NCBI RefSeq assembly: GCF_002742645.2
Contig: NZ_CP033875.1
Coordinates: 2,520,001 to 2,584,000, forward strand
Reading direction: 5' to 3'
Length of the DNA: 64,000 bases
DNA from: Caulobacter sp. FWC26
GTDB lineage: Bacteria; Pseudomonadota; Alphaproteobacteria; Caulobacterales; Caulobacteraceae
Part shown: positions 36,417-45,590 of the stretch, piece after piece
Layout: each line of letters begins with the position of its first letter
How positions within the stretch are numbered: position 1 is the stretch's first letter
The notes under the pieces: model-generated
The model's database searches: none
What the model saw: only the letters and a program-made list of their open reading frames with translations
Told to the model about the DNA's origin: nothing
Position numbers and translations under genes: made by a program

Positions 36417-38846
36417 GTGGGGCGCAGGACCTATCGCGGCGGCCGCCTGTGGGCCGCGGCCCTAAGCGCGGGCCTGGCGGGCCTTGCCGGCTCGTCCGAG
36501 GCCGCGCCGCGCCTGCTGGCCGGCCGCCTGTCTCCGGTCGTGCGGGTGCAGATCGCCGCCAAGCCGCTGCACGCTGCCCTGATCGATTTCGCCCTGCAGG
36601 CCGAGCTTTCTTTGGGCGGCGACCTCGACGCCTGTCGCGGCCAGGCCCCGGCGCTTTCCGGACGCCTGTCAGTCGGGGCGGCGCTCGACCGCCTGCTGGC
36701 CGGCAGCGGCTGCAGCTATAGCCAGCCTGATCCGCGCACGATCATCATCCACCGCCTCGCCGCTACGCCGCGGCCGGCCAAACCTGCGCCGGCAGCCACG
36801 CCGCTAGGCCTGGGCGAGGTGGTGATCACGGCCCAGCGCTATCCCAACCTGCCCGGCCGCACGCCGTACGCCATCTCGGTGGTGTCAGGCGGCGCGCTGG
36901 AACGCGAGGCAGTCACCAGCCTCTACGACCTGACCAGCCAGGTCGCGGGGATGACCGTGACCAACCTGGGACCCGGACGCGACAAGGTGCTGCTGCGCGG
37001 CCTATCGGACGGCGCCTTCACCGGCCAGACCCAGTCGATGGTGGCGCTCTATCTGGACGATGTGCCGATCACCTACAGCGCGCCGGACCCGGACCTGCGG
37101 CTGGCCGATGTCGAGCGGGTGGAGATCATGCGTGGGCCACAGGGGACGCTCTATGGCGGCGGCTCGCTGGGGGGCGTGATGCGGATCGCCACCCGAAAGC
37201 CCGATCTCGACCGCTACCAGGCCAGCGTTCTGGCTGGCCTTGGCTGGACTCAGGGCGGTGGCCGCGGTGACGAGTTGGAGGCGATGGTCAACCTCCCGCT
37301 CCTTCACGGCCGCGTGGCGTTAAGAACCGTGGCCTATCGCGAGACGCAGGACGGCTACATCGACAATCGCGCCTTGGGTCTGCGCCGCATTAACGGTTTC
37401 GAGCGCGCGGGCGTCCGCGCCAGTCTGCGCGCGGCCCTGACGCCAGGCTGGACATTGACGCTGGGCCTCACCCAGCAATGGATCGACAACGATGACACTC
37501 AGTACGGCTTGCAGCGGTTGGGCCCCAAGCAGCGCGACACGTTCGTACGCGAGCCGCACGACAACGATTTCGACCACGTCTCCCTGACCCTGACGGGCGA
37601 AGGCGGCTGGGGACGTCTGACCGGCTCGGTGTCGCAATTGGCGCATGACTTCGCCAGCCGCTACGACGCCACCTCGGTCTCGTCGATCTACGGCCTGGGC
37701 GATGCGGCCTCGGCGTTCGATGAGAATAAGGGCATCGATCTGACCGTGGCCGAAGTCACCTACGCCACGCCGGGCGAGCACCGTCTGCACGGCCTGGTCG
37801 GGGCTTTCGCCTCGACGGGCTCGATCCGGCTGAACACCAGCCTGCACGCCCTGCCCGCCGGCTCGCCCGCCGCCTATGCCGAGCGGCGGCGCGACACTAT
37901 CCGCGAGATCGCGCTCTACGGCGAGATGACGTTCGACGCCACGCCGCGCCTCTCTGCGACAGCCGGCCTGCGCTGGTTCGATTTCCGATTCGGTACCGAC
38001 GCGACGATCACCCAGCCTGCCGGCCTACGCCAGACGCGCCCGTCGGCGGAAGCCGCAGGCTTCTCGCCCAAGGTCCTGGTCAGCTACGACGCCAAGCCCG
38101 GCCTGCTGCTCTATGCCCAGGCCGCCGAGGGTTATCGGCCCGGCGGCTTCAACACCGCCGGCCGCATCGGCCAAGTCTTCGACGCGCCCGAAACCCCGCC
38201 GCGCCGCTACCAGGCCGATGAACTCTGGAACTACGAGCTGGGCGTCAAGCTGCGGGCGTTCGACGATCGTCTGCAGGGCCGCGCGGCGGTGTTCTTCGCC
38301 GATTGGGAGTCGGTGCAGAGCGACCAGTACCTGGCCGACGGCGCGGCCTATACCGCCAACATCGGCAACGGCGCCAACCGCGGGATCGAGGCCGAGGCGG
38401 CGTTTCGGGTCAACGAGCGACTGGACCTGCGCGCAGCGGCTCTGCTCAACGATCCGGAGGTCACCAAGCTCAACCCCGCCTTCAGCACGCGCAAGGACGC
38501 CAGCCTTCCTGGCGTGTCGCGGGCCTCGGCCAGTCTCGGCTTCGACTATCATCGCGAGCTGGCGATCGGCCCGACGCTGCGGCTCCAGGGCCAGGCGTCC
38601 TATGTCGGCGGGTCCTACCTGACCTTCGAAGCCGATCCCGCCCACGAGATGGGCGAGTATCTGGGCCTGCGGGGCGTGGCCAGCCTGACCACACCGGGCT
38701 GGACGCTGGCGGCGACGCTGGACAATCCCTTGAACAGTCATGCCAACAGCTTCTCGTTCGGCAACCCGTTCCTGATCACTCGCGACCAGATCGTCACCCC
38801 GCCGAGGCCCCGGACCCTGAACGTGCGCCTGACGGCCCGCTTCTAA
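36417..38846 (+). CDS. STN-containing TonB-dependent receptor (FecA-like transducer)
   Basis: 809 residues from a GTG 2 nt after the FecR stop. Signal peptide about 1-30. STN domain about 40-110 (IAAKPLHAALIDFALQAELS; LSVGAALDRLLAGSGCSYSQ). The plug is about 130-250, with GEVVITAQR, VLLRGLSDGAF, VALYLDDVPI, VEIMRGPQGTLYGGGSLGGV and MRIATRKP. The barrel ends NVRLTARF with the terminal Phe required for outer-membrane assembly. The plug and TonB-box style (VVITAQR) are those of the IroN/unclassified alphaproteobacterial receptors. The ligand is unknown; the STN domain and neighbours make it a signalling receptor. Confidence 0.92.
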   Translation: MGRRTYRGGRLWAAALSAGLAGLAGSSEAAPRLLAGRLSPVVRVQIAAKPLHAALIDFALQAELSLGGDLDACRGQAPALSGRLSVGAALDRLLAGSGCSYSQPDPRTIIIHRLAATPRPAKPAPAATPLGLGEVVITAQRYPNLPGRTPYAISVVSGGALEREAVTSLYDLTSQVAGMTVTNLGPGRDKVLLRGLSDGAFTGQTQSMVALYLDDVPITYSAPDPDLRLADVERVEIMRGPQGTLYGGGSLGGVMRIATRKPDLDRYQASVLAGLGWTQGGGRGDELEAMVNLPLLHGRVALRTVAYRETQDGYIDNRALGLRRINGFERAGVRASLRAALTPGWTLTLGLTQQWIDNDDTQYGLQRLGPKQRDTFVREPHDNDFDHVSLTLTGEGGWGRLTGSVSQLAHDFASRYDATSVSSIYGLGDAASAFDENKGIDLTVAEVTYATPGEHRLHGLVGAFASTGSIRLNTSLHALPAGSPAAYAERRRDTIREIALYGEMTFDATPRLSATAGLRWFDFRFGTDATITQPAGLRQTRPSAEAAGFSPKVLVSYDAKPGLLLYAQAAEGYRPGGFNTAGRIGQVFDAPETPPRRYQADELWNYELGVKLRAFDDRLQGRAAVFFADWESVQSDQYLADGAAYTANIGNGANRGIEAEAAFRVNERLDLRAAALLNDPEVTKLNPAFSTRKDASLPGVSRASASLGFDYHRELAIGPTLRLQGQASYVGGSYLTFEADPAHEMGEYLGLRGVASLTTPGWTLAATLDNPLNSHANSFSFGNPFLITRDQIVTPPRPRTLNVRLTARF

Positions 38847-38854
38847 GCGCTGGC

Positions 38855-39808
38855 TCACGCCTTACCCCGCCGATCACGCAGGAGCCGGACCTTGTAGACC
38901 ACCTGGCCGTCGAGATCTCGAAACGCCAAGTCCAGCGCCTCGCCCTCCAGCCGGAAGGCCGCGAAGCCAGGTCGAGACAGGCAAAAGCGGGTTCCAGCCA
39001 CCGCCTCGACCTTATCGCCGGCGTCCGCGCCTGAGCCCGTACAGATGTAGTCGACACGGCCACGGCGGATGTGTTGCAGGCTGTGGTCGTGGCCGTTGAT
39101 GTAGGCCTGCACGCCGTGGGCCTCGAGCAGCGGCGCGACAGTCTCCACCAGCTCGGGGCTGTCGCCATGGCCGCCCGAATAGACGGGGTGATGGCCCATG
39201 ACGATCTTCCAAGGTGCGGTGGAGGTGGCCAGCGTGCGCTCGAGCCAGGCGATCTGTTCAGCGCCGTCGTGACGCTCGCGATGACCGCGGGCCATCTGCT
39301 GCAGCATCTCGTCGTAGTTGCCGCCATCGACCAGCGGGGCGGTGTCGATCACGAAGAGATCGACCAGGTCCGAGCCGAGCGTCTCGCCGCCGATCTTGAA
39401 ATAGCGGCTGGGCATGCGCCAGCGCGCACTCTGGGCCGAATAGTCAATCTGGGCCTGGGCCGCGCCCCGGTAGTCGTGATTGCCAAGCGCGGCGTACCAT
39501 GGGGTCTGCAAGGCCGGGGCGTCATAGACCGCCTCAAAGGATTCTCGCCAATGGGGGTCGTCCACCGAAGCGACGCCTGCAGGATAGAAGTTGTCGCCGG
39601 CCGCCAGCACGAAGCGACTGGCCAGATCCTGCGCCGCCGCGCCCATGGCCCGAGCGACCTGACGCTGGGAGCGCTTGCCACGACGACCCCAGTCTCCCAG
39701 CGCCACGAAGCTGATCGCCTGATCCTCGGCGGCGGCCGGCGCGGTCCACGCCGCGCTGGCGGCAAGGCCAGCCAGAAGCGCGCGACGGTCCAGGGACGAT
39801 TGGGACAC
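38855..39808 (-). CDS. Exported purple-acid-phosphatase-like metallophosphoesterase
   Basis: 317 residues from the GTG at 39808, chosen for GGAGG 6 nt upstream; the frame continues to 39865. N-terminus LDRRALLAGLAASAAWTAPA looks like a twin-arginine signal. Metal ligands are visible: FVALGDWG, LAAGDNFYPAG, ALGNHDY, MGHHPVYSGGHGD and INGHDHSLQH. Length and motif spacing match tartrate-resistant acid phosphatase-like enzymes. Likely a periplasmic phosphomonoesterase. Convergent with the receptor gene, 8 nt between stops. Confidence 0.88.
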   Translation of the reverse strand: MSQSSLDRRALLAGLAASAAWTAPAAAEDQAISFVALGDWGRRGKRSQRQVARAMGAAAQDLASRFVLAAGDNFYPAGVASVDDPHWRESFEAVYDAPALQTPWYAALGNHDYRGAAQAQIDYSAQSARWRMPSRYFKIGGETLGSDLVDLFVIDTAPLVDGGNYDEMLQQMARGHRERHDGAEQIAWLERTLATSTAPWKIVMGHHPVYSGGHGDSPELVETVAPLLEAHGVQAYINGHDHSLQHIRRGRVDYICTGSGADAGDKVEAVAGTRFCLSRPGFAAFRLEGEALDLAFRDLDGQVVYKVRLLRDRRGKA

Positions 39809-39814
39809 TAGAGG

Positions 39815-39819
39815 CCTCC
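39815..39819 (-). promoter_or_regulatory. GGAGG ribosome-binding site deciding a GTG start
   Basis: GGAGG followed by a 6-nt gap and the GTG at 39808 of the metallophosphatase; this favours the shorter protein over the ORF start at 39865. Confidence 0.6.
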
Positions 39820-39990
39820 GGGACGACCGGACCCCGATGGCCCGTGCGTTCAAGGACGCCGCCATCGCCTGCGCCTCTCATCGATTTTGGCGGCGCGCTC
39901 GGACTTTGGCGATCTCGTGGGGGGTGCGCCGGGCCGTGGCGTCATTGGCGACATCGACGCCTCGGCGTCCTCTTAGCAACGGGATCGCCC

Positions 39991-40797
39991 ATGAGATCGT
40001 CTTGCTCGCCTATCCGCACCGAACGCCCCCTCCCACGACAGGTCATTCGCGGCTGCCGCTGGGCTGGCCTGCTTCTAAGCTGTGCGATCGCGACAAGCGC
40101 CGCGGCTCAGACCATCGAACCCGACCCGCCCGTCGTCGAGACGGCCACGGTCGAGACGCCGCCCAAAGACCCGTTGCAGCGCCTGAACCGCGCAAGCTTC
40201 GGTCTTGGCATGGCGCTGGACCACACCGTTGTCGGCCCTATCGCCCACGCCTATGTCGCCGTCACTCCGGCGTACGCACGCGCCAGGGTCGACGCCGTCA
40301 TCACCAATCTCGGCGAACCGCGCACGGTCCTCAACGATCTGGCCCAGGGCCATGCCCGGCGGGCCGAGGCGGCCACGTCGCGCTTCCTGATCAATTCCTC
40401 GGCCGGCCTTCTTGGGCTGTTCGATGTCGCGGGCAAGATGGGCATCGCCCATCACCGTAGCGACTTTGGCCAGACGCTGGGCCGATATGGCGCCCGCCCT
40501 GGCCCCTACCTCTATGTCCCCTTGCTGGGGCCCCTGACCGTTCGCGACGCCGTCGGCCGGCTGGTCGACGCCGCAGCGGACCCAATCACCCAGATCGGCG
40601 GCGGCGGCGGGACGACGTTCGGCGCGGTTCGCAGCAACACCAGCCGGCTGAACACCCGGGTCAAACTCGACGCAGGCCTGCGCGCGCTGGATGATGCGAC
40701 CGATCCCTATGCCAGCCTGCGGTCGGCCTACCTCCAGCGCCGGGACGCGATCGTCCGTGAAGCGACGGGGGAAGCCGAAGCCCTGCCCGATTTCTGA
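39991..40797 (+). CDS. mlaA: MlaA/VacJ family lipoprotein
   Basis: 268 residues from the ATG at 39991; the frame is open from 39844. The N-terminal signal ends in a lipobox-like LLLSC (Cys near 31). MlaA features: PLQRLNRASFGLGMALDHTV, ARVDAVITNLGEPRTVLNDL, RFLINSSAGLLGLFDVAGKM and GARPGPYLYVPLLGPLTVRD. MlaA removes mislocalised phospholipids from the outer leaflet as part of the Mla pathway; no other mla gene is adjacent. It lacks the Mla operon context, which is common for mlaA. Confidence 0.9.
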   Translation: MRSSCSPIRTERPLPRQVIRGCRWAGLLLSCAIATSAAAQTIEPDPPVVETATVETPPKDPLQRLNRASFGLGMALDHTVVGPIAHAYVAVTPAYARARVDAVITNLGEPRTVLNDLAQGHARRAEAATSRFLINSSAGLLGLFDVAGKMGIAHHRSDFGQTLGRYGARPGPYLYVPLLGPLTVRDAVGRLVDAAADPITQIGGGGGTTFGAVRSNTSRLNTRVKLDAGLRALDDATDPYASLRSAYLQRRDAIVREATGEAEALPDF

Positions 40798-40930
40798 TCT
40801 CACCCCTGGGCGCCCGGTTCCGCAATGTTACCGAGGACGCAAGCGGCCCGCCGCCGGGTTTCCCCGACACCGGGCCGCAGGGCCTTCGCAACGATGGCGC
40901 AGCGCGAACCGACCTCGCGCCGCGTCGCCG

Positions 40931-43120
40931 TCAGAAGCGGGCGTTCAGGCTCACCTTCGCCGCCCGACCCGAAGCCGGCGAGATGTTGTTATTGCTATCG
41001 GCGTACTGGAAGTAGCGCTTGTCGAAGAGGTTCTCGACATTGAGCTGCAGGTCGTAGGTCTTGTTGATCCGGTAGTAGAGCGCGCCGTCGACGCGGGTGA
41101 AGCCGGCCAGCGAGACCGTGTTGTCGGTCGCCGCGAACCGCTTGCCCATGCTGGTCACGCCGATGGCGCCGCCGAAGGTCTTGTTCGGGTCATAGCGCAG
41201 CCACACTGCGCCCGACGACTTGGGCACGTGGTTGACGCGGTTGCCGGCCCGTACCGTCGCCGACTGGGAGTCCAGGAACTTGGCGTCGGTATAGGTGTAG
41301 GAGGCCACGATGCTGAGCTGGCGGGTGATCTCGCCCTGGGCGCTCAGCTCCACACCCTTGGACCGCTGGCGGCCGATCGGGATCGTCGGCGAGGCGGCGT
41401 TGTTGGGGTCGCTCAGCGCCAGCACGTTGTCGCGGTCCAGCTGGAAGATCGCCGCGGCGAGGTTGAAGGTCGGCAGGACGTCCCACTTCGCGCCCAGCTC
41501 GTAGTTCTCGTACCTTTCCGGAGCAAGGCTCTGGTTGGAGAGGTTGAGGGCCGAGAGCTGGTCGCCGCCGCGCGGCAGGTAGCTCTTCGAGTAGGAGGCG
41601 TAAATCGAAGTGTTGACCGCCGGCTTGAAGATCGCCCCCACCCGCGGCGACCACAGATTGTCGGTGGCGCTGAAGTTGCGCTGCGTGCCGGCGGCCAGGA
41701 ACGGGTTCCGGTTGGTGACGTCGGTCTGGTAGTGCTCGTAGCGCAGGCCAGCGACCACCTGGACGTTCGGCGACAGCTCGATCTGGTCCTGCACATAGCC
41801 GGCCGCCAGCTTGGCGATGCCGAAGTTGTGGCCGCTGGTGGCGGCTTCGCGCCACTGGATGTCCGGACGACTGATCCGCGAGGCGTTGACCGGAACGAAG
41901 ATCGTCTGCACACCGCTGGCGCTTGTCGCGGTCGGGAAGAAACCTTCGGTGCGCAGGTTGCTGGTGGTCTGGCGACCAAACTCAGCGCCGATCAGCAGGG
42001 TGTGCTCCACCCCGCCCGTAGAAACCTTGGCGTTGAAGTCGGTCTGGTTGATCAGGTTCCGGCGCTTGGCGCCGTTGTTGTAGGCGCTGATCGCCACGAT
42101 CGAGCCCGGCGCATAGACACCGGCCGCCAGGCCCGCCGGATTGGTCTGGGCCGTGGTGTTCACCGCGCCGGGGAAGACGTTCTGGTAGAAGCGGTCATAG
42201 TAGGCGTAGCGCGTGCGGTTGCGGATCGACATGGTGTCGCTGAACCGGTGCTCGACGAAGACCGTGCCGGCGCTGGAGTCGATCCAGTTGGGGCTCTGGT
42301 CCGGATCGCCGAAGAACTGGCCGCGCGGCGTCTCCAGCGGCTTGCCCTGATAGGACGACACGCCGCGATCGCGGATGCGCTTATCGTGGAAGCGCTCGTA
42401 GCCGATCGACAGGGTGGTGTCGGGATCCAGCTTGAACGTCGCCGTCGGATTGAAGCCCCAGCGCTTGTTCCAGACGCCGTCCCGGAAGCTGCCGCTGTCC
42501 TGCCAGACGCCCGCCGCGCGCAGCGAGATCGTCTCGCTGACCGGCGCGCCCAGATCGACCTGGCCGCGGTAGTGGTCGTAGCGGCCGACCTCCAGGCGCG
42601 CGCCCAGGTGCTGCTGGCCATCGGCGACCTTGGTCACCCGGTTGATCAGGCCGCCGGTGACGCCGCGACCGAAGATCATGGCGTTGGGGCCCTTGAAGAC
42701 CTCCAGGCGCTCGATGTTGTAGAGGTCGCGATAGCTTTGGGTGTCGTCGCGCACGCCATCGACGAAGAAGCTGGCGGTCGTCAGGTTGCCGCGGAAGCTC
42801 AGGGTGTCGCGGTTGTTCTCGCCCTGCGAGGAGAAGACGCCCGGCACGTAGCGGACGGCGTCGCCGATGCCGTTGGCGGCCTGGTCTTCGATCTGCTTGA
42901 CCGAGACGACATTCACCGCCTGCGGCACGTCGATCAGCGCCGTCGGCGTCTTGGTGGCCGAGGTGATCGCATTGGTCTTGTAGGAGGCCTGGCCTGTGAT
43001 CGTGACGCCGCTCACCTCGTTGATGGTCTGCGCCAGGACCGGCGTGGCCAGGAGCGCCGCGGCCGAGGCCAGCAGCAGGGCGCGCGAAGGCGCGCCGCGG
43101 AACGTGCGGTTGATCGACAT
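40931..43120 (-). CDS. TonB-dependent siderophore receptor
   Basis: 729 residues. Signal peptide to about 30 (ALLLASAAALLATPVLAQ). The plug contains LIDVPQAVNVVSVKQIEDQA, YVPGVFSSQGENNRDTLSFR, FFVDGVRDD and IERLEVFKGPNAMIFGRGVT, the pattern of catecholate-type receptors such as Fiu. The barrel ends AKVSLNARF with terminal Phe. A Fur-box-like dyad at 43155-43175 lies just upstream, so iron regulation is likely. No siderophore synthesis genes are nearby. Confidence 0.93.
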   Translation of the reverse strand: MSINRTFRGAPSRALLLASAAALLATPVLAQTINEVSGVTITGQASYKTNAITSATKTPTALIDVPQAVNVVSVKQIEDQAANGIGDAVRYVPGVFSSQGENNRDTLSFRGNLTTASFFVDGVRDDTQSYRDLYNIERLEVFKGPNAMIFGRGVTGGLINRVTKVADGQQHLGARLEVGRYDHYRGQVDLGAPVSETISLRAAGVWQDSGSFRDGVWNKRWGFNPTATFKLDPDTTLSIGYERFHDKRIRDRGVSSYQGKPLETPRGQFFGDPDQSPNWIDSSAGTVFVEHRFSDTMSIRNRTRYAYYDRFYQNVFPGAVNTTAQTNPAGLAAGVYAPGSIVAISAYNNGAKRRNLINQTDFNAKVSTGGVEHTLLIGAEFGRQTTSNLRTEGFFPTATSASGVQTIFVPVNASRISRPDIQWREAATSGHNFGIAKLAAGYVQDQIELSPNVQVVAGLRYEHYQTDVTNRNPFLAAGTQRNFSATDNLWSPRVGAIFKPAVNTSIYASYSKSYLPRGGDQLSALNLSNQSLAPERYENYELGAKWDVLPTFNLAAAIFQLDRDNVLALSDPNNAASPTIPIGRQRSKGVELSAQGEITRQLSIVASYTYTDAKFLDSQSATVRAGNRVNHVPKSSGAVWLRYDPNKTFGGAIGVTSMGKRFAATDNTVSLAGFTRVDGALYYRINKTYDLQLNVENLFDKRYFQYADSNNNISPASGRAAKVSLNARF

Positions 43121-43154
43121 CTAATTGAAATCCCGGACCTGAAGCTCGCCTAAG

Positions 43155-43175
43155 TGCGAACGATTTTCATTCGCG
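43155..43175 (-). promoter_or_regulatory. Fur-box-like dyad upstream of the siderophore receptor
   Basis: TGCGAACGATTTTCATTCGC plus one base: half-sites GCGAA and TTCGC around ATTTTCAT, 7 of 10 positions symmetric. It resembles alphaproteobacterial Fur sites and sits 35-55 nt before the receptor start. Confidence 0.6.
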
Positions 43176-43220
43176 CCGTATAGCGCCGCCGTCCGATCGG
43201 CTCAGCCCAAAATTACAAAG

Positions 43221-43237
43221 CTTGGGAATTTGTATAG
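43221..43237 (+). repeat. 17-bp element, copy 2 (CTTGGGAATTTGTATAG)
   Basis: One mismatch from the copy at 12792-12808. It is about 100 nt upstream of the siderophore receptor start; on the minus strand it reads CTATACAAATTCCCAAG, so it also contains the AATTCCCAA core of the efflux-locus operators. Confidence 0.5.
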
Positions 43238-43283
43238 CGATTGAAATGTACCCGTAATGTCCGCAACACATGGCCAGATCGCC

Positions 43284-43881
43284 CTATTTGAGCGGCCTTG
43301 GCCCCACCATGGCCTTAAGATGCAGCAGCGGGATCTTGGGCGCCTTGGCTCGCAGGAGGCCGGGTAGCTCGCCGGGTGGAATGAGTGGCGCCGAGACAAG
43401 CTCCCACATCACCCCGCGCGGTAGCAGGAATTCCTTTTCGCCGCCGCCCGCGCCTTCCAGGGTCTCCATGTTGTAGACCGGAAATCCTGCAGGCAGGTCC
43501 AACTGCATCAACGCACCCGTCTCGCGGATAAAGGTACCTGCCCTGGCGCGTACAGGGGAGGTCGACCAGAATTCCAATGATCGAAATTGATACCCTGGCT
43601 TGACCTCCTCCAGGAACGGGCGATGTCCGACGCCTCGCCAGACTGTAAGCTCTGCGCTCAGCTTGGGGCAGCGATCGAACACCGCGTCCAGCGCTTCAGC
43701 CACCGGCCTCAGGTCGGCGTCCAGCTCGTCGGTCCAAAACCCTTGGCGAAAGCGCCCTGTTCAGGTGAAAGCAGGGCGACTGGCCAGCGCCTGTCTCCGC
43801 TGCGGACTTGTAGCTTTTCAGAGCGCACAGCTCGGCCTCCGTGAGGTCCTGCAGCGCCAACGCGGTCAGATCGTTTTCGAT
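43284..43881 (-). pseudogene. ADP-ribosyltransferase exoenzyme-like gene, frameshifted
   Basis: Two overlapping frames join into one ADPRT of about 198 codons. The first part reads NDLTALALQDLTEAELCALK and HLNRALSPRVL; after an extra base near 43734 the sense continues TDELDADLRPVAEALDAVFD. The R-S-E catalytic pattern follows: LTVWRGVGH (Arg), FWSTSP (STS) and GEKEFLLP (ExE). Upstream, AAGGAG lies 7 nt before ATC at 43881 where an ATG would be expected, so the start codon also seems lost. Orphan arginine-specific ART or toxin remnant; the target is unknown. The downstream ORF alone (43703-43284) retains the catalytic residues. Confidence 0.78.
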
Positions 43882-43991
43882 AGCCGTTCTCCTTCAATCT
43901 CACCCAGATCACGCGTGTCGCGGGCATTGCCTAGGACGCCGCCGCCGGCTAGGCGGCGAGCGTTCGGCGTCGCCGGGCATCCTCGCCCGGG

Positions 43992-45098
43992 CTAAGCGCC
44001 GCGACCATACTGTGCAGGAAGCGCTCGCCGCCCCGTTGCGCTCTCTGCCGTCAGCCGGGCGTACTCGGCGTCGAGCTTGGCGCGGACGATGTCCTTCCGA
44101 TCGCCATCCTCGGTGATCACCAGGCCGATATCGGCCAGAACCAGGGCCTGAGCCTTGATTGCATCGCGCTTCTCCCAGTTCTCACCGAGCTGATGCCCGC
44201 TGCCGTGATGTTCGACCGCCAGGATCGGCATCCACTGCTCGTCACAGATCACAAAATCGGCGCGCCGATCATTATAGGTCCAGCGAAGTTCTTCCTCGCC
44301 TGGCGATGGCTCCAGATACTCGCCCATGCTGACTTGGGGCAGCAGCTTCAGCTTGCGCTCTTTGGTCCAGGTCAGAATGGCCCGAAACTTAGACTGCTCT
44401 GCGTAGTTGAGCACGGAGCTTGGTATCAGGGCGCCGGGTTCGGCCGCCTGCAGAAGCGCCAGGTGCTGATCCAAAGTCGATCGGGCGTGTTCGGGCTCCG
44501 CCTGGCCTCGGGTCCTGGCCATCTCGTCGAGTTCCACGCGGACCTTGGTGAAGAGCTGTTCGATCTCGACCGCTCGCGTCCGATCGGCCCGCAATTGAGC
44601 GTTGTCCTGTTCGAGTTCGACGATCCGACGCCGGGCAGCCTGCGCCTCGCGCCTGACGCTTTCGGCATCGGTCTCCAACATCTTCACCCTCGCTTCCGCC
44701 GTTTCGGCCCGCTGCCGTCCCGTGGCGATCGCCCGCTTGAGCGCGTCGACACGTTCGCCAATACGCACGCGCCCATGCTCCAGCGCCAGGAAGCGATCTT
44801 TTAGTCGCTGCGCCACGAGCATCATGCCGGCCACGACGATGACGCCCCAGGCCCCGATGCGCAGGACCCGGGTCCATCCGCCTTTGCCGGCCTTGGGTCC
44901 AACCGCGTCGATGGTCGTCATCACCGTCGCGCTGACCTTAGCATCGGCCTTGCCGGCGGAGAGGTGTTTACCGTCGCCGCCTGTTTTTCCAGCCACATGC
45001 GACGTGCGCCGATGGCCCGAAGGCTTCGCGTTCACGTCGGCGTGGACGGGAATCATGATGAGCAGGATGGCCAAGGCCGCGACGCTGAAGCGGAACAT
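43992..45098 (-). CDS. DUF2726 membrane protein with coiled coil
   Basis: 368 residues. Signal-like segment 1-20, a second hydrophobic helix at about 77-97 (IGAWGVIVVAGMMLVAQRL), a coiled coil about 105-190 (ALKRAIATGRQRAETAEARV; RRRIVELEQDNAQLRADRT), and a C-terminal DUF2726-like domain. That domain has LNYAEQSKFRAILTWTKE, RRADFVICDEQWMPILAVEH and DAIKAQALVLADIGLVIT. DUF2726 is related to PD-(D/E)XK nuclease folds; here DF...AVEH keeps the D...E pair but the Lys is not evident. Function unknown. Confidence 0.75.
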   Translation of the reverse strand: MFRFSVAALAILLIMIPVHADVNAKPSGHRRTSHVAGKTGGDGKHLSAGKADAKVSATVMTTIDAVGPKAGKGGWTRVLRIGAWGVIVVAGMMLVAQRLKDRFLALEHGRVRIGERVDALKRAIATGRQRAETAEARVKMLETDAESVRREAQAARRRIVELEQDNAQLRADRTRAVEIEQLFTKVRVELDEMARTRGQAEPEHARSTLDQHLALLQAAEPGALIPSSVLNYAEQSKFRAILTWTKERKLKLLPQVSMGEYLEPSPGEEELRWTYNDRRADFVICDEQWMPILAVEHHGSGHQLGENWEKRDAIKAQALVLADIGLVITEDGDRKDIVRAKLDAEYARLTAESATGRRALPAQYGRGA

Positions 45099-45189
45099 GA
45101 ACGGAGACTAGAACCGAGCCCTTCAGCACAACCTAAAGGACATGGCTAAGATCACGCTTACCAGCTGCGGGCCGCACCAGAGGAGGCCT

Positions 45190-45583
45190 TCGCCGGCCGC
45201 CTAGGCGTTGGGCTGGAGAGTCTCCAGATCCATATAGACCTGGCCCGCGTCGCCACGCCGGGCCGGCGAGCCGAACCTCGCAGCTTCCGCCCGTCGCCAC
45301 CGTCCCGCTGGTCCTGGCCCTGCATGAGCTGGGCACCAACGCCACCAAGTATGGAGCACTATCGACAAGCGCCGGGCGCGTGACCCTCTCCTGGCGGCTG
45401 GAGCAGGATCGTTGCTGCTTGGTCTGGCGCGAGGCGCTGGGCCCGAAGGTCCGGGCCCCTAGCCGCCAGGGCCTTGGAACCCGGCTCCTGCGCCGCCAGC
45501 CAGGACTAGAGACGATCACCACCAGCTTCGAGCCGGACGGTGTGGTGTGCCGCATTGAGGTTCGCGGATGTTCGGCGGATTAG
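45190..45583 (+). pseudogene. HWE-family histidine kinase, C-terminal remnant
   Basis: From about 45290 one frame reads the ATP-binding domain of an HWE kinase: VLALHELGTNATKYGALSTS, VTLSWRLEQDRCCLVWREAL, then RQGLGTRLLRRQ and VVCRIEV to the stop. The HELGTNATKYGALS box and GLGTRLL are diagnostic. Upstream sequence in other frames still resembles the kinase (RLGVGLESLQ) but is disrupted, and there is no start, dimerisation domain or sensor. A dead remnant. Confidence 0.75.
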
Positions 45584-45590
45584 GCCAGCG

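Noticed and set aside
40844..40877. CGGCCCG...CGGGCCG inverted repeat between convergent genes
   Set aside because: 7-bp arms with a 20-nt loop and no T-tract; too weak to call a bidirectional terminator.
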